DNA from: Actinomycetospora sp. NBRC 106378
GTDB taxonomy: Bacteria; Actinomycetota; Actinomycetes; Mycobacteriales; Pseudonocardiaceae
DNA length: 64,000 nucleotides
Direction: 5' to 3'
NCBI RefSeq assembly: GCF_030269685.1
Contig: NZ_BSTT01000001.1
Coordinates: forward strand, 124,001-188,000
The notes under the pieces are model-generated. The model was not told where the DNA came from. It made no database searches and was given only the letters and a program-made list of their open reading frames with translations. Below are positions 8,536 to 17,283 of this stretch, in pieces (position 1 is the first letter of the stretch; every line of letters begins with the position of its first letter). The position numbers and the translations under genes are program-made.

Positions 8536-9770
8536 CCCGGCCCGCCTGGTGGGAGCAGGGACCCGGCCCCGACGACGGGCGCGGTCCCGGCCCCGCGCGC
8601 CCACCGGGCGGTCGTCCCCCCGTTCCCGACGGCGGGTCACAGCGCCCCGCGACGCCCCGCCCGGCCCCGACCACGCGCTACGGCGGCCCGCCCGGCTGGA
8701 ACGTGCCGCCGGGCCCGCCCCCGGCGCCGCCCCGGTCGGGGCCCCGGCCCGCACCACGACGACGACGGCCGTCCCGGTGGCGGCCGCCCGGCGCGCCCGC
8801 GCTCGTCGGCGCGGCGGTGGTGGCGGGCCTCGTCGGGGTGGTGCTCTTCCCCGAGACGCTGGGGCTCGACGAGCGCTCACCGTTCGTGCAGATCGTCGCG
8901 TTCCGCCCGCAGCTGACGACGATCACGCTCGTCCTCGCGCTGCTCGCCGCGTTCGGCGCCTGGCGACGGGCTGCCGCGGGCACGCTCGTGGTCGCCCTCG
9001 CGGTGGGTCTCGTGAGCGGGATCGGCGCCGCGGAGGTCGCCGGGCGCACCGTCGGCTCCGCCACCGTGGCCGACACGTCCGGCGGGCTCGTCGTGCTGGC
9101 GCTCAACACCTACACCGGGCTGGCTGACGCCGACGACCTCGCCGCCCTGATCCAGGCGCGGAACCCCGACCTCATCTCCCTGCCCGAGGCCCGCGGCGAC
9201 CTGCGGCGACGGCTGGAGTCGCGCCTCGACGAGGGCCAGGGCGGCACGGGGTACCGCGCCTACTCGGCGGACGACGCCGACGACGCGTCGGGCATGACGG
9301 TCTTCGTGCGCTCCTCGCTGGGCCGCCCCACCGTGACCCAGGACCGCGACGGGACCTACCCGGCCATCGTGGTGGACCTGCCGCGCTCGGCGCCCGGCGT
9401 GGCCTCGGGCCTGCGCTTCGTCGCCGACCACCCGCGCTCGCCCAAGCCCGGCGACACCTACGGATGGGTGCGGGACGTCGGCCGGCTCGCGCAGTGGTGC
9501 GACGCGGACCGCCCCACGATCATCGCGGGCGACATGAACGCGACCGCCGACCAGGCGCACTTCCGGGCGTCCACGGCGAACTGCACGGACGCCGGCTCGG
9601 CGACCGGGGACGGCGTCACCGGCACCTGGCCATCCTGGCTGCCGTCGTTCCTGGGCGCCCAGATCGACCACGTGCTGGTCACCGGGGGGCCGAGGCCGAC
9701 CGGGTTCGAGATCGCCCCGGTGGGCGGCACCGACCACCGGGCCGTGCTCGCCCGCGTCACGGCGGGCTGA
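8532..9770 (+). CDS. Membrane-anchored endonuclease/exonuclease/phosphatase family protein (paralogue 1 of 3)
   Basis: A 412-residue protein. It has a Pro/Gly/Arg-rich cytoplasmic N-terminus (about 1-90), about three hydrophobic segments (near 95-115, 128-147, 150-172) and a C-terminal EEP (DNase I-like) domain from about 190, predicted outside the membrane. Catalytic-type motifs are LPEARGD, GDMNAT, QIDHVLV and GTDHRAVLA. The EEP fold cleaves phosphodiesters or phosphomonoesters in nucleic acids, lipids or inositides; the substrate here is unknown. Start GTG 8532 overlaps the stop of the sugar dehydrogenase by 4 bases. Two genes of the same layout lie at 33100 and 37547. Confidence 0.85.
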   Translation: MTRPAWWEQGPGPDDGRGPGPARPPGGRPPVPDGGSQRPATPRPAPTTRYGGPPGWNVPPGPPPAPPRSGPRPAPRRRRPSRWRPPGAPALVGAAVVAGLVGVVLFPETLGLDERSPFVQIVAFRPQLTTITLVLALLAAFGAWRRAAAGTLVVALAVGLVSGIGAAEVAGRTVGSATVADTSGGLVVLALNTYTGLADADDLAALIQARNPDLISLPEARGDLRRRLESRLDEGQGGTGYRAYSADDADDASGMTVFVRSSLGRPTVTQDRDGTYPAIVVDLPRSAPGVASGLRFVADHPRSPKPGDTYGWVRDVGRLAQWCDADRPTIIAGDMNATADQAHFRASTANCTDAGSATGDGVTGTWPSWLPSFLGAQIDHVLVTGGPRPTGFEIAPVGGTDHRAVLARVTAG

Positions 9771-9781
9771 ACCGCGCCGCC

Positions 9782-10384
9782 TCAGCGCACGCGCTGCGGG
9801 GCGTACGCGGGCCGGACCGAACCGAGCGCACCCGGGTCCCGCGGGGCGGGCACGACGGGCGTGGCCGCGGCCGTCGGCGTGACGGGAGCCGTGACCGGTG
9901 GCGTGACCGGGGGCGTGGGACGCGCGGTGCGCTGCAGGCGCGGCTGCAGTTCCGGCTCGCGCAGGCGCCGGGCGCTCTCCCGCACCGCGTCGCGGGCACC
10001 CGCCCGGGTGCCGGCGAGCAGCTCGTGCATCGCCGCGGCCAGCGGGCGCGGCAGCCGGGAGGACGCCGCGACGCGGGCGAGCGGCTCGAGGGCGGGCAGG
10101 GCGTCCCGGAGCAGCGCGGCCACCTGGGCCTCGTCGCTCGGGGGCGCCGCGACGATCCGCCGTCCGAGGGCGGACTGCCAGGAGCGGACCCGCTCGCTGA
10201 AGGCCGTGGAGAGCCGGTCGAGCAGCCGCGCCTCGACGTAGGTGCCCATGCGGCCGTCGATCGGGGGGAGCGTCTCCAGCCCGCGGTCGTCGCCGCGGCG
10301 GAAGTCGTCGATCCAGGCCACCCAGCTCGCGTAGCCGCCGGGGCGGTCCGGTCCGGCCGTCCCGCCCGTTCGTCCGGCGTCCAT
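9782..10384 (-). CDS. Uncharacterised 200-residue protein
   Basis: No family recognised. The central 130 residues are predicted helical (YASWVAWIDDFRRGDD; EARLLDRLSTAFSERV), and the C-terminus is a Thr/Pro/Val-rich low-complexity tail. No signal peptide or membrane segment is visible. I chose ATG 10384; the frame is open to 10474 but the added residues look non-coding. It is convergent with the EEP gene, with only 11 bases between the stops. The upstream gap to the RDD gene's stop (219 bases) should contain its promoter, but I cannot identify one with confidence. Confidence 0.7.
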   Translation of the reverse strand: MDAGRTGGTAGPDRPGGYASWVAWIDDFRRGDDRGLETLPPIDGRMGTYVEARLLDRLSTAFSERVRSWQSALGRRIVAAPPSDEAQVAALLRDALPALEPLARVAASSRLPRPLAAAMHELLAGTRAGARDAVRESARRLREPELQPRLQRTARPTPPVTPPVTAPVTPTAAATPVVPAPRDPGALGSVRPAYAPQRVR

Positions 10385-10603
10385 ACCGTCTCCTCGCGCC
10401 GGGGTCGCCGGCCTCGCCCGATGTCTCACGAGGGGCCAGGATCGCCCTCGTGTCCCCGTCGTCGTCGGATACACCGTGTCCGTTTCGCTACGGACGGGTA
10501 GTCGAACCGATATCCCCTGTTCGGACGATGTCGGTCACCCACCAGCGCCCCGCGAGGGACACGCACGCGGACGGCGGAGTGGGTACGCCGCCCGCGTGGC
10601 GGT

Positions 10604-11434
10604 TCAGGCCCGGACGACGAGCGTGTTGGCCACCATGTCGCCGAGCCGCTGCTTGCGCTGCGACACGAGCATGACGATGAGGCCGATGAGCCCGCTCTCC
10701 ACGAGGAGCAGCAGCCAGCGCAGGCTGTGCTGACCGAGGGTCGGCTCCCCACCGTCCTCCTGGCGCACGATCCGCAGCCCGAGCCACTTCATGGCCGGGG
10801 TCTGGCCCTGGTTGCGCGACGGCCACCACGCGAGGACGAGGAAGCTCGCGGCGATGGCCACGACGTAGGCGAGCCCCGTGATCAGGAGGCCGATCACGGC
10901 GAGCGAGGTCGACCCCAGCGACGCCAGGGTGGTCCCGACGATGATGAGGACGAACAGCGGGACGATCGCGAGGAGCGAGTCGAGCAGGTACTGCCCGATG
11001 CGCTGCCCGACCACCTCGACGTCACCCGGCAGCGCGGCCGGGCCGCCGTAGCCGGGCGGCTGCGCGTAGCCCGCCTGCCCGTAGCCGGGCTGCCCGTAGG
11101 CCTGCTGGCCATAGGTCTGCTGGCCGTAATTCTGCTGGCCGTAATTCTGCTGGCCGTAGGCCTGCTGCCCGTAGGCCTGCTGCCCGTACGCCTGCTGCCC
11201 GTACGTCTGCTGCCCGTAGGCCTGCTCCGGTGAGCCGTACCCCTGCTGGGGGGCGCCGTAGCCCGGCTGGGCGTACCCGCCCGCCGGCGGCGCTCCGTAG
11301 GCGGGCTGACTGCCGGTGCCCGGACCGGCCGCCGACGCCGACTGCGCCGCGTAGCCGCCGGGCGGACCGTAGCCCGCAGCGTCGTTCTGTCCGTCCGACG
11401 GCGCCGAGCCGTACGGAGCACTGTCTCCACTCAT
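10604..11434 (-). CDS. RDD family membrane protein with YGQQ-repeat N-terminus
   Basis: A 276-residue protein. Residues 1 to about 140 are Gly/Tyr/Gln/Pro-rich and contain nine or so five-residue units of the type [15 protein letters not shown]. From about 145 an RDD domain with about three membrane segments follows ([58 protein letters not shown]), together with the conserved [13 protein letters not shown] block and a [13 protein letters not shown] end. RDD proteins are small polytopic proteins of unclear function, some linked to ion transport. ATG 11434 begins where the tail composition starts. It is divergent from the gene at 11693. Confidence 0.88.
   Translation of the reverse strand: MSGDSAPYGSAPSDGQNDAAGYGPPGGYAAQSASAAGPGTGSQPAYGAPPAGGYAQPGYGAPQQGYGSPEQAYGQQTYGQQAYGQQAYGQQAYGQQNYGQQNYGQQTYGQQAYGQPGYGQAGYAQPPGYGGPAALPGDVEVVGQRIGQYLLDSLLAIVPLFVLIIVGTTLASLGSTSLAVIGLLITGLAYVVAIAASFLVLAWWPSRNQGQTPAMKWLGLRIVRQEDGGEPTLGQHSLRWLLLLVESGLIGLIVMLVSQRKQRLGDMVANTLVVRA
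11092..11226. repeat. In-frame 15-bp tandem repeat encoding YGQQ units
   Basis: About nine copies of a 15-base unit close to CTGCTGGCCGTAGGC on the plus strand, inside the RDD gene. Units differ mainly at third codon positions, so the protein repeat is better kept than the DNA. The copy number is likely to vary between strains by slippage. Confidence 0.85.
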
Positions 11435-11692
11435 GAGCGGGATGATGCCAGCGGAGCGTGACGACAGGGAGAGCTTCGTACGGATCGTTCCTCGATCGCC
11501 ACCCGTTCGGCCGCAGAACACCGTCACTGAAGGGCTGGCCGGGCAGGTCCACTCCGATGCCACACGAGGCTCGCCCGAGCGGAGCATGACACCACCCCCC
11601 ACTCGGGCGTTGAGTGGTCGATGGATGGACACCCCCCGGGCCTGGCGGTCAGACTGCGCCCCGGCACCCGGTACACGGAGGGAGGCGTTCCC

Positions 11693-12250
11693 GTGCACCC
11701 TCCCGTGTCGCGCGCGCATCCGGTCGTGGAACACCCGGCCTCCCGGGTCCCCGTGGCGCTCCCGCACCCTCGGGGGTCCGTCGAGCCCGACGCCCCGGAC
11801 CCCGACGACCCGGGCTGTATCGGACCGGCCTGGATCGTCCGCGAGGTCACGCACGTCCCCGGCATCCTGCGCCTGGCCCACGGGCGGCTGAGCTTCCTCT
11901 CGAGCCGCGGCGTCGTGTTCGACGAGGCCCTGGACACCCCGGAGCTCGACGTGAGCCTCCCCTGGCGCGGTCGCGGCGGCATCCGCGTCACCGTCGGCGG
12001 GGAGCGCCTGCGGGTGCACGTGGTGCGTCCTCCGGGCGCCGTCGAGCCGGGCGCCGCGTTCGTGGAGGCGGTCGCCGACGCGTCCGGCCTGCCGGTCACC
12101 CGCGGCGACCTCGACGCGGCCGCCGTGTGGCGGGCCCTGCTCGTCAGGGCGCGGGATCCCGAGGAGGCGCGGGTTCCCCGGCGTCGGGCGCCGGGACGAC
12201 GCGCAGCCCGAGTTCGGCGAGGACCCGCAGCGCCCACGCCGTCGTCATGA
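11693..12250 (+). CDS. Uncharacterised protein, possible PH/GRAM-like beta domain
   Basis: A 185-residue protein not recognised as a family. The middle (about residues 45-130) alternates short beta-type strands ([50 protein letters not shown]), which resembles a PH/GRAM-like fold; this is inference only. GTG 11693 is preceded by GGAGGGAGG at 7 bases, stronger than the upstream ATG at 11621. The arginine-rich C-terminal 35 residues overlap the 3' end of the convergent gene at 12144 by 107 bases, and that tail may reflect a lost stop. Confidence 0.6.
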   Translation: MHPPVSRAHPVVEHPASRVPVALPHPRGSVEPDAPDPDDPGCIGPAWIVREVTHVPGILRLAHGRLSFLSSRGVVFDEALDTPELDVSLPWRGRGGIRVTVGGERLRVHVVRPPGAVEPGAAFVEAVADASGLPVTRGDLDAAAVWRALLVRARDPEEARVPRRRAPGRRAARVRRGPAAPTPSS

Positions 12251-12590
12251 TCGCGTCGGCCACCTCGGCCGCCTGTTCCTGACCGGAGAACCCGGCCGTC
12301 CAGGCGACGTGTCGGGCGGCGTCGGCCAGGGCACCGGTGAGGTCGGCGACGGCGGCCAGCGCACGGCGCGGGTCGGCCGGTCCCGGGCCGACCCCCACCT
12401 CGCAGCCGAACGCCGACGTCAGGACCTCCAGCCCGCGCAACAGGCCGGACACGGCCGCCGGATCGGGACACACCGCGCGGGCGGCCGCCGGGTCGACCGA
12501 CGCGCACCGGGCGCGGGCCACGGCCTCGAGGGCCCGCGCGGGCAGGGCACGCAGACCGGGGACGTCCGGTCCACCTTCCCACCCGTCCAT
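12144..12590 (-). CDS. Uncharacterised helical 148-residue protein
   Basis: No family recognised. It is mostly Ala/Leu-rich helix ([39 protein letters not shown]) with three cysteines in the first half and a Pro-rich end. No signal peptide is visible. The start at ATG 12590 (MDGWEGG) fits the composition; the frame extends to 12641. It overlaps the convergent gene at 11693 by 107 bases. Confidence 0.65.
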   Translation of the reverse strand: MDGWEGGPDVPGLRALPARALEAVARARCASVDPAAARAVCPDPAAVSGLLRGLEVLTSAFGCEVGVGPGPADPRRALAAVADLTGALADAARHVAWTAGFSGQEQAAEVADAIMTTAWALRVLAELGLRVVPAPDAGEPAPPRDPAP

Positions 12591-12742
12591 GCCCGATTCC
12601 CCCTGGTCCGTCCGACCGCGACGGATTCCGCGGTCCTGCACGACGCACCAGTCATCGCCGCGCGACCCCGAGACGTTGCACCCGGTGGGCGGGGTGACGC
12701 CCGACGCCTGGTCGGGTCACCCGTTCGGCTCAGGCGAGTAGC

Positions 12743-13582
12743 TCAGGAACGCTCGGGGACCAGCTCGTCGGCGCCGCTGCGGCGTCCCGGGGCCGCCGGG
12801 GCCGCCGGGGCCGCCGGGGCCGCCGCATCCTGCGGAGCGCGCTGCTGCGGAGCCGGCGGGGCGACGGGCGTCGAGCCCGGGACCGGGCCGGGACCGCTGC
12901 CGGCGGGCGCCGCCGGCCGCGCCGCACCCGGGGGGAAGGGCCGCGGCGGGAGCGGGCGGGGCGGGGGCGGCGTGACGAGGAGGTCGAGGAAGACCCGCAG
13001 GGAGCCGTCGACCACGCGCGCGGCGGCCTCGTGCGCCTCCGGGCCACCGGACACGGGGTCGGGCACCGCGTCCTCCTCCGCCGGGACGGCGGGGACGGTC
13101 CCGCGGGCGTTGCGCGCCAGGGTCACGAGCGCGTGGGCGCGCCGGACCGGGTGGCGCGGGAGGGCTGCGACCTCCGCCGGGTCGGCGGCGCGCAGCAGGC
13201 GGGCGAACTCGCGCAGGGTGAAGGTCGTCGGCAGGGCCTTCGGCACGTCGCCGAGCACGGTCGAGCGGTGCTCGCGCGTCATCGTCAGGACGAGGTCGGC
13301 GAGGAGCACGTCGCGATCGGGCAGCTGGCGGGCGGCGAAGGCGGCGACGTCCGGGTGGTCGCGACGGCTGGTGAGCCGGGCCCGCGTGTCGTCGTGCATG
13401 CCGTGCCCGCGCACGGCCGAGGTGCCCGCACTGTGGACGGCGAACGCCCGCGCCCACGGCCCGAGCCGGGCGCCCAGCAGGAATCGGGTGTGGAACTGCG
13501 CGAACGGTGACCGGCAGATGTTGCCGGTGCACACGAACAGCATCCGGAAGACCTCCGGCGACCCGTCCGTGCCCACGCTCAT
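12743..13582 (-). CDS. Low-molecular-weight protein tyrosine phosphatase with Pro/Ala tail
   Basis: A 279-residue protein whose first 190 residues fit the LMW-PTP family. The phosphate loop CTGNICRSP begins near residue 18 (catalytic Cys, then Arg), SAGTSAVRGHGMHDDTR follows, and the general-acid region VPDPVSG lies near 170. Family members are about 150-160 residues, so the last 85 residues are extra: a Pro/Ala-rich disordered tail that includes an APAAPAAPAAP repeat. In actinobacteria such enzymes often act on tyrosine kinases of capsule or cell-wall pathways; none is nearby. ATG 13582 was chosen over an upstream ATG at 13636. Confidence 0.85.
   Translation of the reverse strand: MSVGTDGSPEVFRMLFVCTGNICRSPFAQFHTRFLLGARLGPWARAFAVHSAGTSAVRGHGMHDDTRARLTSRRDHPDVAAFAARQLPDRDVLLADLVLTMTREHRSTVLGDVPKALPTTFTLREFARLLRAADPAEVAALPRHPVRRAHALVTLARNARGTVPAVPAEEDAVPDPVSGGPEAHEAAARVVDGSLRVFLDLLVTPPPPRPLPPRPFPPGAARPAAPAGSGPGPVPGSTPVAPPAPQQRAPQDAAAPAAPAAPAAPGRRSGADELVPERS
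12788..12823. repeat. 9-bp GC-only tandem repeat in phosphatase tail
   Basis: Four copies of GGGGCCGCC encoding Ala-Ala-Pro units in the C-terminal tail of the phosphatase gene. It is a slippage-prone low-complexity tract. Confidence 0.8.
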
Positions 13583-13655
13583 GGCGCGATCGTCCCAGGA
13601 CGGTGAACCGAATGCGACTCCGGCGCTCCAGGTCACCCCGGACGCGACGCCCGCG

Positions 13656-14180
13656 TCACCGGCGGGCGCGCTCGAACTGCTCGAGGTCGGCGACCACCAC
13701 GACGACCTGCAGCGCGGTGGTCAGCGGCGCGAGGGCCGCGGCCGGGCCCGGCCGCTCCTCGGCGTCGAGGCGCGCGAGCAGCTTCGCGGAGCGCTCCTGC
13801 AGACCGCGTGCGGCGTCGGACGCGTCGCGCAGCACGTCGACGTCGAGCTGCTCGCGGGTCGACCAGCCGGCGTCGGGGACGCCGTCCGCGACCAGGGCGG
13901 CGATGCGGCACAGCACCTGGTGGGCCGGGGACTCGTCACCCGCGGCCTCGACCGTCTCGAGGGCCCGGGTGAGGCCGTCGACCTCCGCGAGCAGCTCGTC
14001 GGACGGGGCGTCCTGCCCGGTGACGACCACCGGCGGCGCCACGACCCCCTGGGCGCTGCGCGGGGCGGGCACGGAGACGGTCGGCGGCTCCAGACGGGCG
14101 CGGGCCTCCCGGACGTGCGCGGAGAGGCCGACCCCGGAGGCTTCGGTATCGGGCCGACGGGTGGCCACGGTGCCGGTCAA
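13656..14180 (-). CDS. Uncharacterised 174-residue helical protein
   Basis: No family recognised. An N-terminal Pro/Val-rich stretch is followed by long helices (SDELLAEVDGLTRALETVEAA; LQERSAKLLARLDAEERP). The C-terminal run ALQVVVVVADLEQFERARR has a short hydrophobic beta-like segment rather than a membrane span. I chose TTG 14180, which has AGGAAGGA 6 bases upstream; a GTG at 14168 is possible. The frame is open to 14366. It lies 73 bases upstream of the phosphatase gene on the same strand. Confidence 0.65.
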   Translation of the reverse strand: MTGTVATRRPDTEASGVGLSAHVREARARLEPPTVSVPAPRSAQGVVAPPVVVTGQDAPSDELLAEVDGLTRALETVEAAGDESPAHQVLCRIAALVADGVPDAGWSTREQLDVDVLRDASDAARGLQERSAKLLARLDAEERPGPAAALAPLTTALQVVVVVADLEQFERARR

Positions 14181-14420
14181 CGACGTTCCTTCCTGGGCGG
14201 TGGAGGGCAGCGGACGTGCCACCGACGACCGGACGGGCGCGTGACCCCGCCCGGCGAACCGGTCCGACCGAGGGTAATCGCCGCTTCCTGGTCCACCAGC
14301 GACGATGAAGAGCAATCCCTTGGGCTGCATGACGCAGTGCCGGCGCGGACGACGGGCAGGTCCCACGCGTGCGGTCCCGGGACGGGCCCTCGCACCGTCC
14401 GGTGGACGGCGGCGCCGACC

Positions 14421-15008
14421 TCAGTGACGGACCGGGCTGCGTACCCCGGCCGGCGGGGACACGGGAGCCGGGGGCGGTCCGGCCGGGCGTGACGGCGTGA
14501 CCGCCCGGGCCGAGGGGACGGCGCCCTCGGGGGCGGACGGGGCGGCGTGCGCGGGGCGCGCGACGGGGCCGGCCTGCCGAGGCACGGCGCCGACGGGGGC
14601 GTGCGGAGGCGGGACCGCGGGTCCGGCGAGGGGGGCGGGCGCCACCACCGGGGTGCGCTCGACGCCGCGGGCCCGACGCTCGCGCCGCGACTCGGAGACC
14701 CGACCGGCACCGGTGCGGTTGATCAGCGCCCGCCGGGTCTGGGCGGTCGTCGGGCCACGCAGCCGGCTCGCGACCATCGCGACGACGAACGCGAGGCCGT
14801 TGACGGTGCCGAGGGTGAGCATGCCGACCTCGAGCACCTTCTCCGAGCTGATCTCGTCGCCGGGGTCCATGTGCTCGAGCTGCCCGCCGTAGGGCTGCGG
14901 CGTCGGCGACGTGTCCTGCGCGGCCGCGACGCCCGCGAAGCCCAGGCCCGCCAGCACCATCATGACCGCTCCCAGGAGCGCCCGGCGCACCCAGCCACGA
15001 CCCGTCAT
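14421..15008 (-). CDS. Uncharacterised membrane protein with signal peptide and Pro-rich tail
   Basis: A 195-residue protein. It has a Sec-type signal (LLGAVMMVLAGLGFAGVAAA, cleavage likely after AAA-Q), a short extracellular part with EHMDPGDEISSEK, one membrane segment near residues 60-80 (VGMLTLGTVNGLAFVVAMVA) and a long basic and Pro/Ala-rich cytoplasmic tail. No family recognised. It starts at ATG 15008. It follows the b-subunit-like gene on the same strand after a hairpin, so it probably has its own promoter in the 224-base gap. Confidence 0.7.
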   Translation of the reverse strand: MTGRGWVRRALLGAVMMVLAGLGFAGVAAAQDTSPTPQPYGGQLEHMDPGDEISSEKVLEVGMLTLGTVNGLAFVVAMVASRLRGPTTAQTRRALINRTGAGRVSESRRERRARGVERTPVVAPAPLAGPAVPPPHAPVGAVPRQAGPVARPAHAAPSAPEGAVPSARAVTPSRPAGPPPAPVSPPAGVRSPVRH

Positions 15009-15188
15009 CGGTGTCCACCTCTCCCCGAGCTGTTCTGCCCGGGGATCGCTCGACGGTGTGGTCGTCGTTACGCAATCACGACCTTGTCGCTCCTTCGGCG
15101 GTCGGATCGAGACCGATTCGTGACCAGAATCGGACGAACCGGACCGGTGAGGTCGGCCAATCCGCCGTCCGGACCCCGGAACGACGAA

Positions 15189-15217
15189 GGCACCGCCGGC
15201 CGAGGGCCGACGGTGCC
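15189..15217 (-). terminator. GC-rich hairpin after the b-subunit-like gene
   Basis: A 13-base arm beginning GGCACCGCCGGCC, a GAG loop and a complementary arm with one mismatch, 15 bases past the stop of the gene ending at 15233. It lacks a clear T-run, which is common in actinobacterial terminators. Confidence 0.65.
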
Positions 15218-15232
15218 TGGGTCAGGATGTGG

Positions 15233-15739
15233 TCAGGCGCGCTGTGCGAGGTAGGAGTCGACGGTCTCGCGGTACTCGTCCTCCCCGACCTGGCGGCCGA
15301 GGATGCGGCCGGCGAGGTCGCGCGAGAGGCGGGCGATGTCGGGCTGCAGGTCGGTGCGGAGACGCGAGCGCTCCTCGTCGAGGTCCCCGCGGCCGTCGGC
15401 CACGAGCTGCGCGGCCTCCTCGCGGGCGGTGGCCAGCACCTCCTCGGAGTGCCGGCGACCCTCCTCGCGGGCACCGTCGCGGATGCGGGCGGCCTCCTCG
15501 CGGGCCTCCCCGATCCGGGTGCGGTACTCCCGGTCGGCACGGCCGGCCTCGGCGCGGGCCTGCTCGGCGCGCTCGAGGGTACCGTCGATCCGGTCGTGGC
15601 GCTCGGTGTACACCGCGTCGAGCCGCGGCAGGAACACCCGGCTGAGCACGACGTAGAGCACCGCGAACACCACGAGCCCCACGACGATCTCGTGGGGGAT
15701 GGCAGTCAGCACGAAGTAGCTGCCGCTCGCCAGGACCAT
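15233..15739 (-). CDS. Orphan ATP synthase subunit b-like protein
   Basis: A 168-residue protein with the F0 subunit b layout: a short extracellular N-terminus, one membrane helix near residues 15-35 (EIVVGLVVFAVLYVVLSRVF) and a long charged coiled coil (HDRIDGTLERAEQARAEAGRADREYR onward, many ARE/EEA heptads), ending in a peripheral-stalk-like region. Length agrees with subunit b. No other atp gene is in the window, so it is a paralogue outside an ATP synthase operon. Start ATG 15739 puts the helix where expected; a GTG at 15769 is possible. Confidence 0.75.
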   Translation of the reverse strand: MVLASGSYFVLTAIPHEIVVGLVVFAVLYVVLSRVFLPRLDAVYTERHDRIDGTLERAEQARAEAGRADREYRTRIGEAREEAARIRDGAREEGRRHSEEVLATAREEAAQLVADGRGDLDEERSRLRTDLQPDIARLSRDLAGRILGRQVGEDEYRETVDSYLAQRA

Positions 15740-15929
15740 GGGCCCGCGCACCTGCCCCTCAGAAGTCACTCGTCATCGACCGGACGGCGGAACCCGCCGG
15801 TCCGGGTGGTGACAGTCTGTCGGATCCTCGACCGGGTGGCGAGCCCGGGGTGTCGCGATCACCCGATCCCGGCGCATCACTAGGGTGACGCCCCTGACCA
15901 CCGCGCTGACCAGGAGAGGCTGGGCGGAC

Positions 15930-16388
15930 ATGGGTGACTACAAGCTGGTGACCGTCGGGACGGACGGTTCGTCGTCCGCGCGCAAGGCGGTCGTGAAGGC
16001 GGCCGAGGTGGCCGCCGACTCCGGCGCCCGCCTGATGATCATCTGCGCGTACGAGACGCGGGACGCCTCGGGCAACCGCGACCAGGCCGAGGCCGAGCGC
16101 GCGCTCGGCGACGAGGCCTACAAGATCATCGGCGCGAGCCCCGCCGAGGAGACCCTGCGCAGCGCCCGCGACGAGGCCATGCGCGCCGGGGCGCAGAACG
16201 TCGACACCGTCGCGGTGCACGGCGACCCGACCGACGCCATCGTCGACAAGTCCGAGCTCTACAAGGCCGACCTCGTGGTGGTGGGCAACAAGGGCCTCGC
16301 GAGCTTCGCGGGACGCCTGCTCGGGTCGGTACCCCAGGCGGTGTCCCGCCGCTCGCGCACCGACGTCCTCATCGTCCACACGGTCTGA
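15930..16388 (+). CDS. Universal stress protein, UspA family
   Basis: A 152-residue single-domain Usp. It opens with YKLVTVGTDGSSSARKAVVKA and has the C-terminal ATP-binding motif G-2x-G-9x-GS as VVGNKGLASFAGRLLGSVPQ, so it belongs to the ATP-binding subgroup. Such proteins respond to starvation, redox or hypoxia signals and are cytosolic. ATG 15930 matches the family N-terminus; AGGAGAGG lies 11 bases upstream. It is divergent from the b-subunit-like gene, with 190 bases between the starts. Confidence 0.92.
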   Translation: MGDYKLVTVGTDGSSSARKAVVKAAEVAADSGARLMIICAYETRDASGNRDQAEAERALGDEAYKIIGASPAEETLRSARDEAMRAGAQNVDTVAVHGDPTDAIVDKSELYKADLVVVGNKGLASFAGRLLGSVPQAVSRRSRTDVLIVHTV

Positions 16389-16423
16389 CCCGTCCTCCCG
16401 CGCCCGCGCCGGCCCGCCGCCGG

Positions 16424-17170
16424 TCAGCGGGTCAGCGGCACCGCGCAGGCGGGGGCGTCGGGGTGCACGCCGATCAGGCGGGCGAGCGGGACCGACGCCA
16501 GTTCGCAGGCCAGGGCGTGCTCGAGGCAGCGGCGCACGGCCCGGTCCCGCGGCCGGGCCCGGGCCTCGGCGAGCCGACGGGCGAGCCGCTCCGAGCCGGT
16601 CAGCAGCGGAGTGACACTCAGGCGGGCGCGGCCGAGGTCGGTCCGGCAGCGGCCCGCCACCGAGTCGCCCTCCCCCACGACGCGGACGTCGCAGTCCAGG
16701 TCGCCCGCCGGGTCGACCTCGACCGCCGCCCGGAAGACCGCGTTGGTGACCCGGTCCGCGGGCGCGGCCACGAGCTGGTCGAGCAGCGCCCGGCCACCGC
16801 GCTCCCCGAGCACCTCGTCGAGGCGCCGGACGTCGAAGGTCAGCCGGCGCAGCCGGTGGTCGCCCGGCGTCGCCGTGGCCAGCAGCTCCTCGACGGTGTC
16901 CGGGCACGGCGCGCCGGGACGGGCCGTGAGGTGGACCGACGCCGCCGCGGGTCCGCGGTCGTTGCGCGGGTCGATCCCGCGCACCGACACCTCGGGGGCG
17001 TGTTCCTCCCCCTCACCGGTGCACCCGTGCTGCAGGAACTCGACGCCCGCCAGGACGTCCGGCGCCGGGACCCGGCGTGGCGCGGGGATCCGCGGGAGGG
17101 GATCGCCAGACCCGTCCCGGGCACCGGGGCCGAAACGGCGCGGTGCGAGGACGGAGAGGGGGTTGCGCAT
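16424..17170 (-). CDS. Uncharacterised 248-residue protein
   Basis: No family recognised. No signal peptide or membrane segment is visible. Cysteines are scattered (QHGCTG, APCPDT, DLDCDV, GRCRT, RCLEHALACEL). The central part reads like mixed alpha/beta (DHRLRRLTFDVRRLDEVLG; TNAVFRAAVEVDPAGDLDCDV). Start is uncertain: ATG 17170 (MRNPLSVL) or ATG 17230 (MSDVTLAHW); neither has a strong ribosome site. It is convergent with the UspA gene across 35 bases. Confidence 0.65.
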   Translation of the reverse strand: MRNPLSVLAPRRFGPGARDGSGDPLPRIPAPRRVPAPDVLAGVEFLQHGCTGEGEEHAPEVSVRGIDPRNDRGPAAASVHLTARPGAPCPDTVEELLATATPGDHRLRRLTFDVRRLDEVLGERGGRALLDQLVAAPADRVTNAVFRAAVEVDPAGDLDCDVRVVGEGDSVAGRCRTDLGRARLSVTPLLTGSERLARRLAEARARPRDRAVRRCLEHALACELASVPLARLIGVHPDAPACAVPLTR

Positions 17171-17283
17171 GATCACCGAACCCTTGACGTGAGCAGGATC
17201 ACCCCAGTGTGCCAGAGTGACGTCGCTCATGTGGATCGGTCACGTGACGGACCGGTCGCCCCGACGCCCGCCGTGCGTCCCGG

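Noticed and set aside
11092-11226. Regular short repeats that could suggest a CRISPR array
   Set aside because: Units are 15 bases with no spacers, stay in frame and encode YGQQ repeats of the RDD protein.
11621-11692. Earlier ATG start for the gene at 11693
   Set aside because: The GTG at 11693 has a GGAGGGAGG site at good distance, whereas the upstream stretch has none and is arginine/proline noise.
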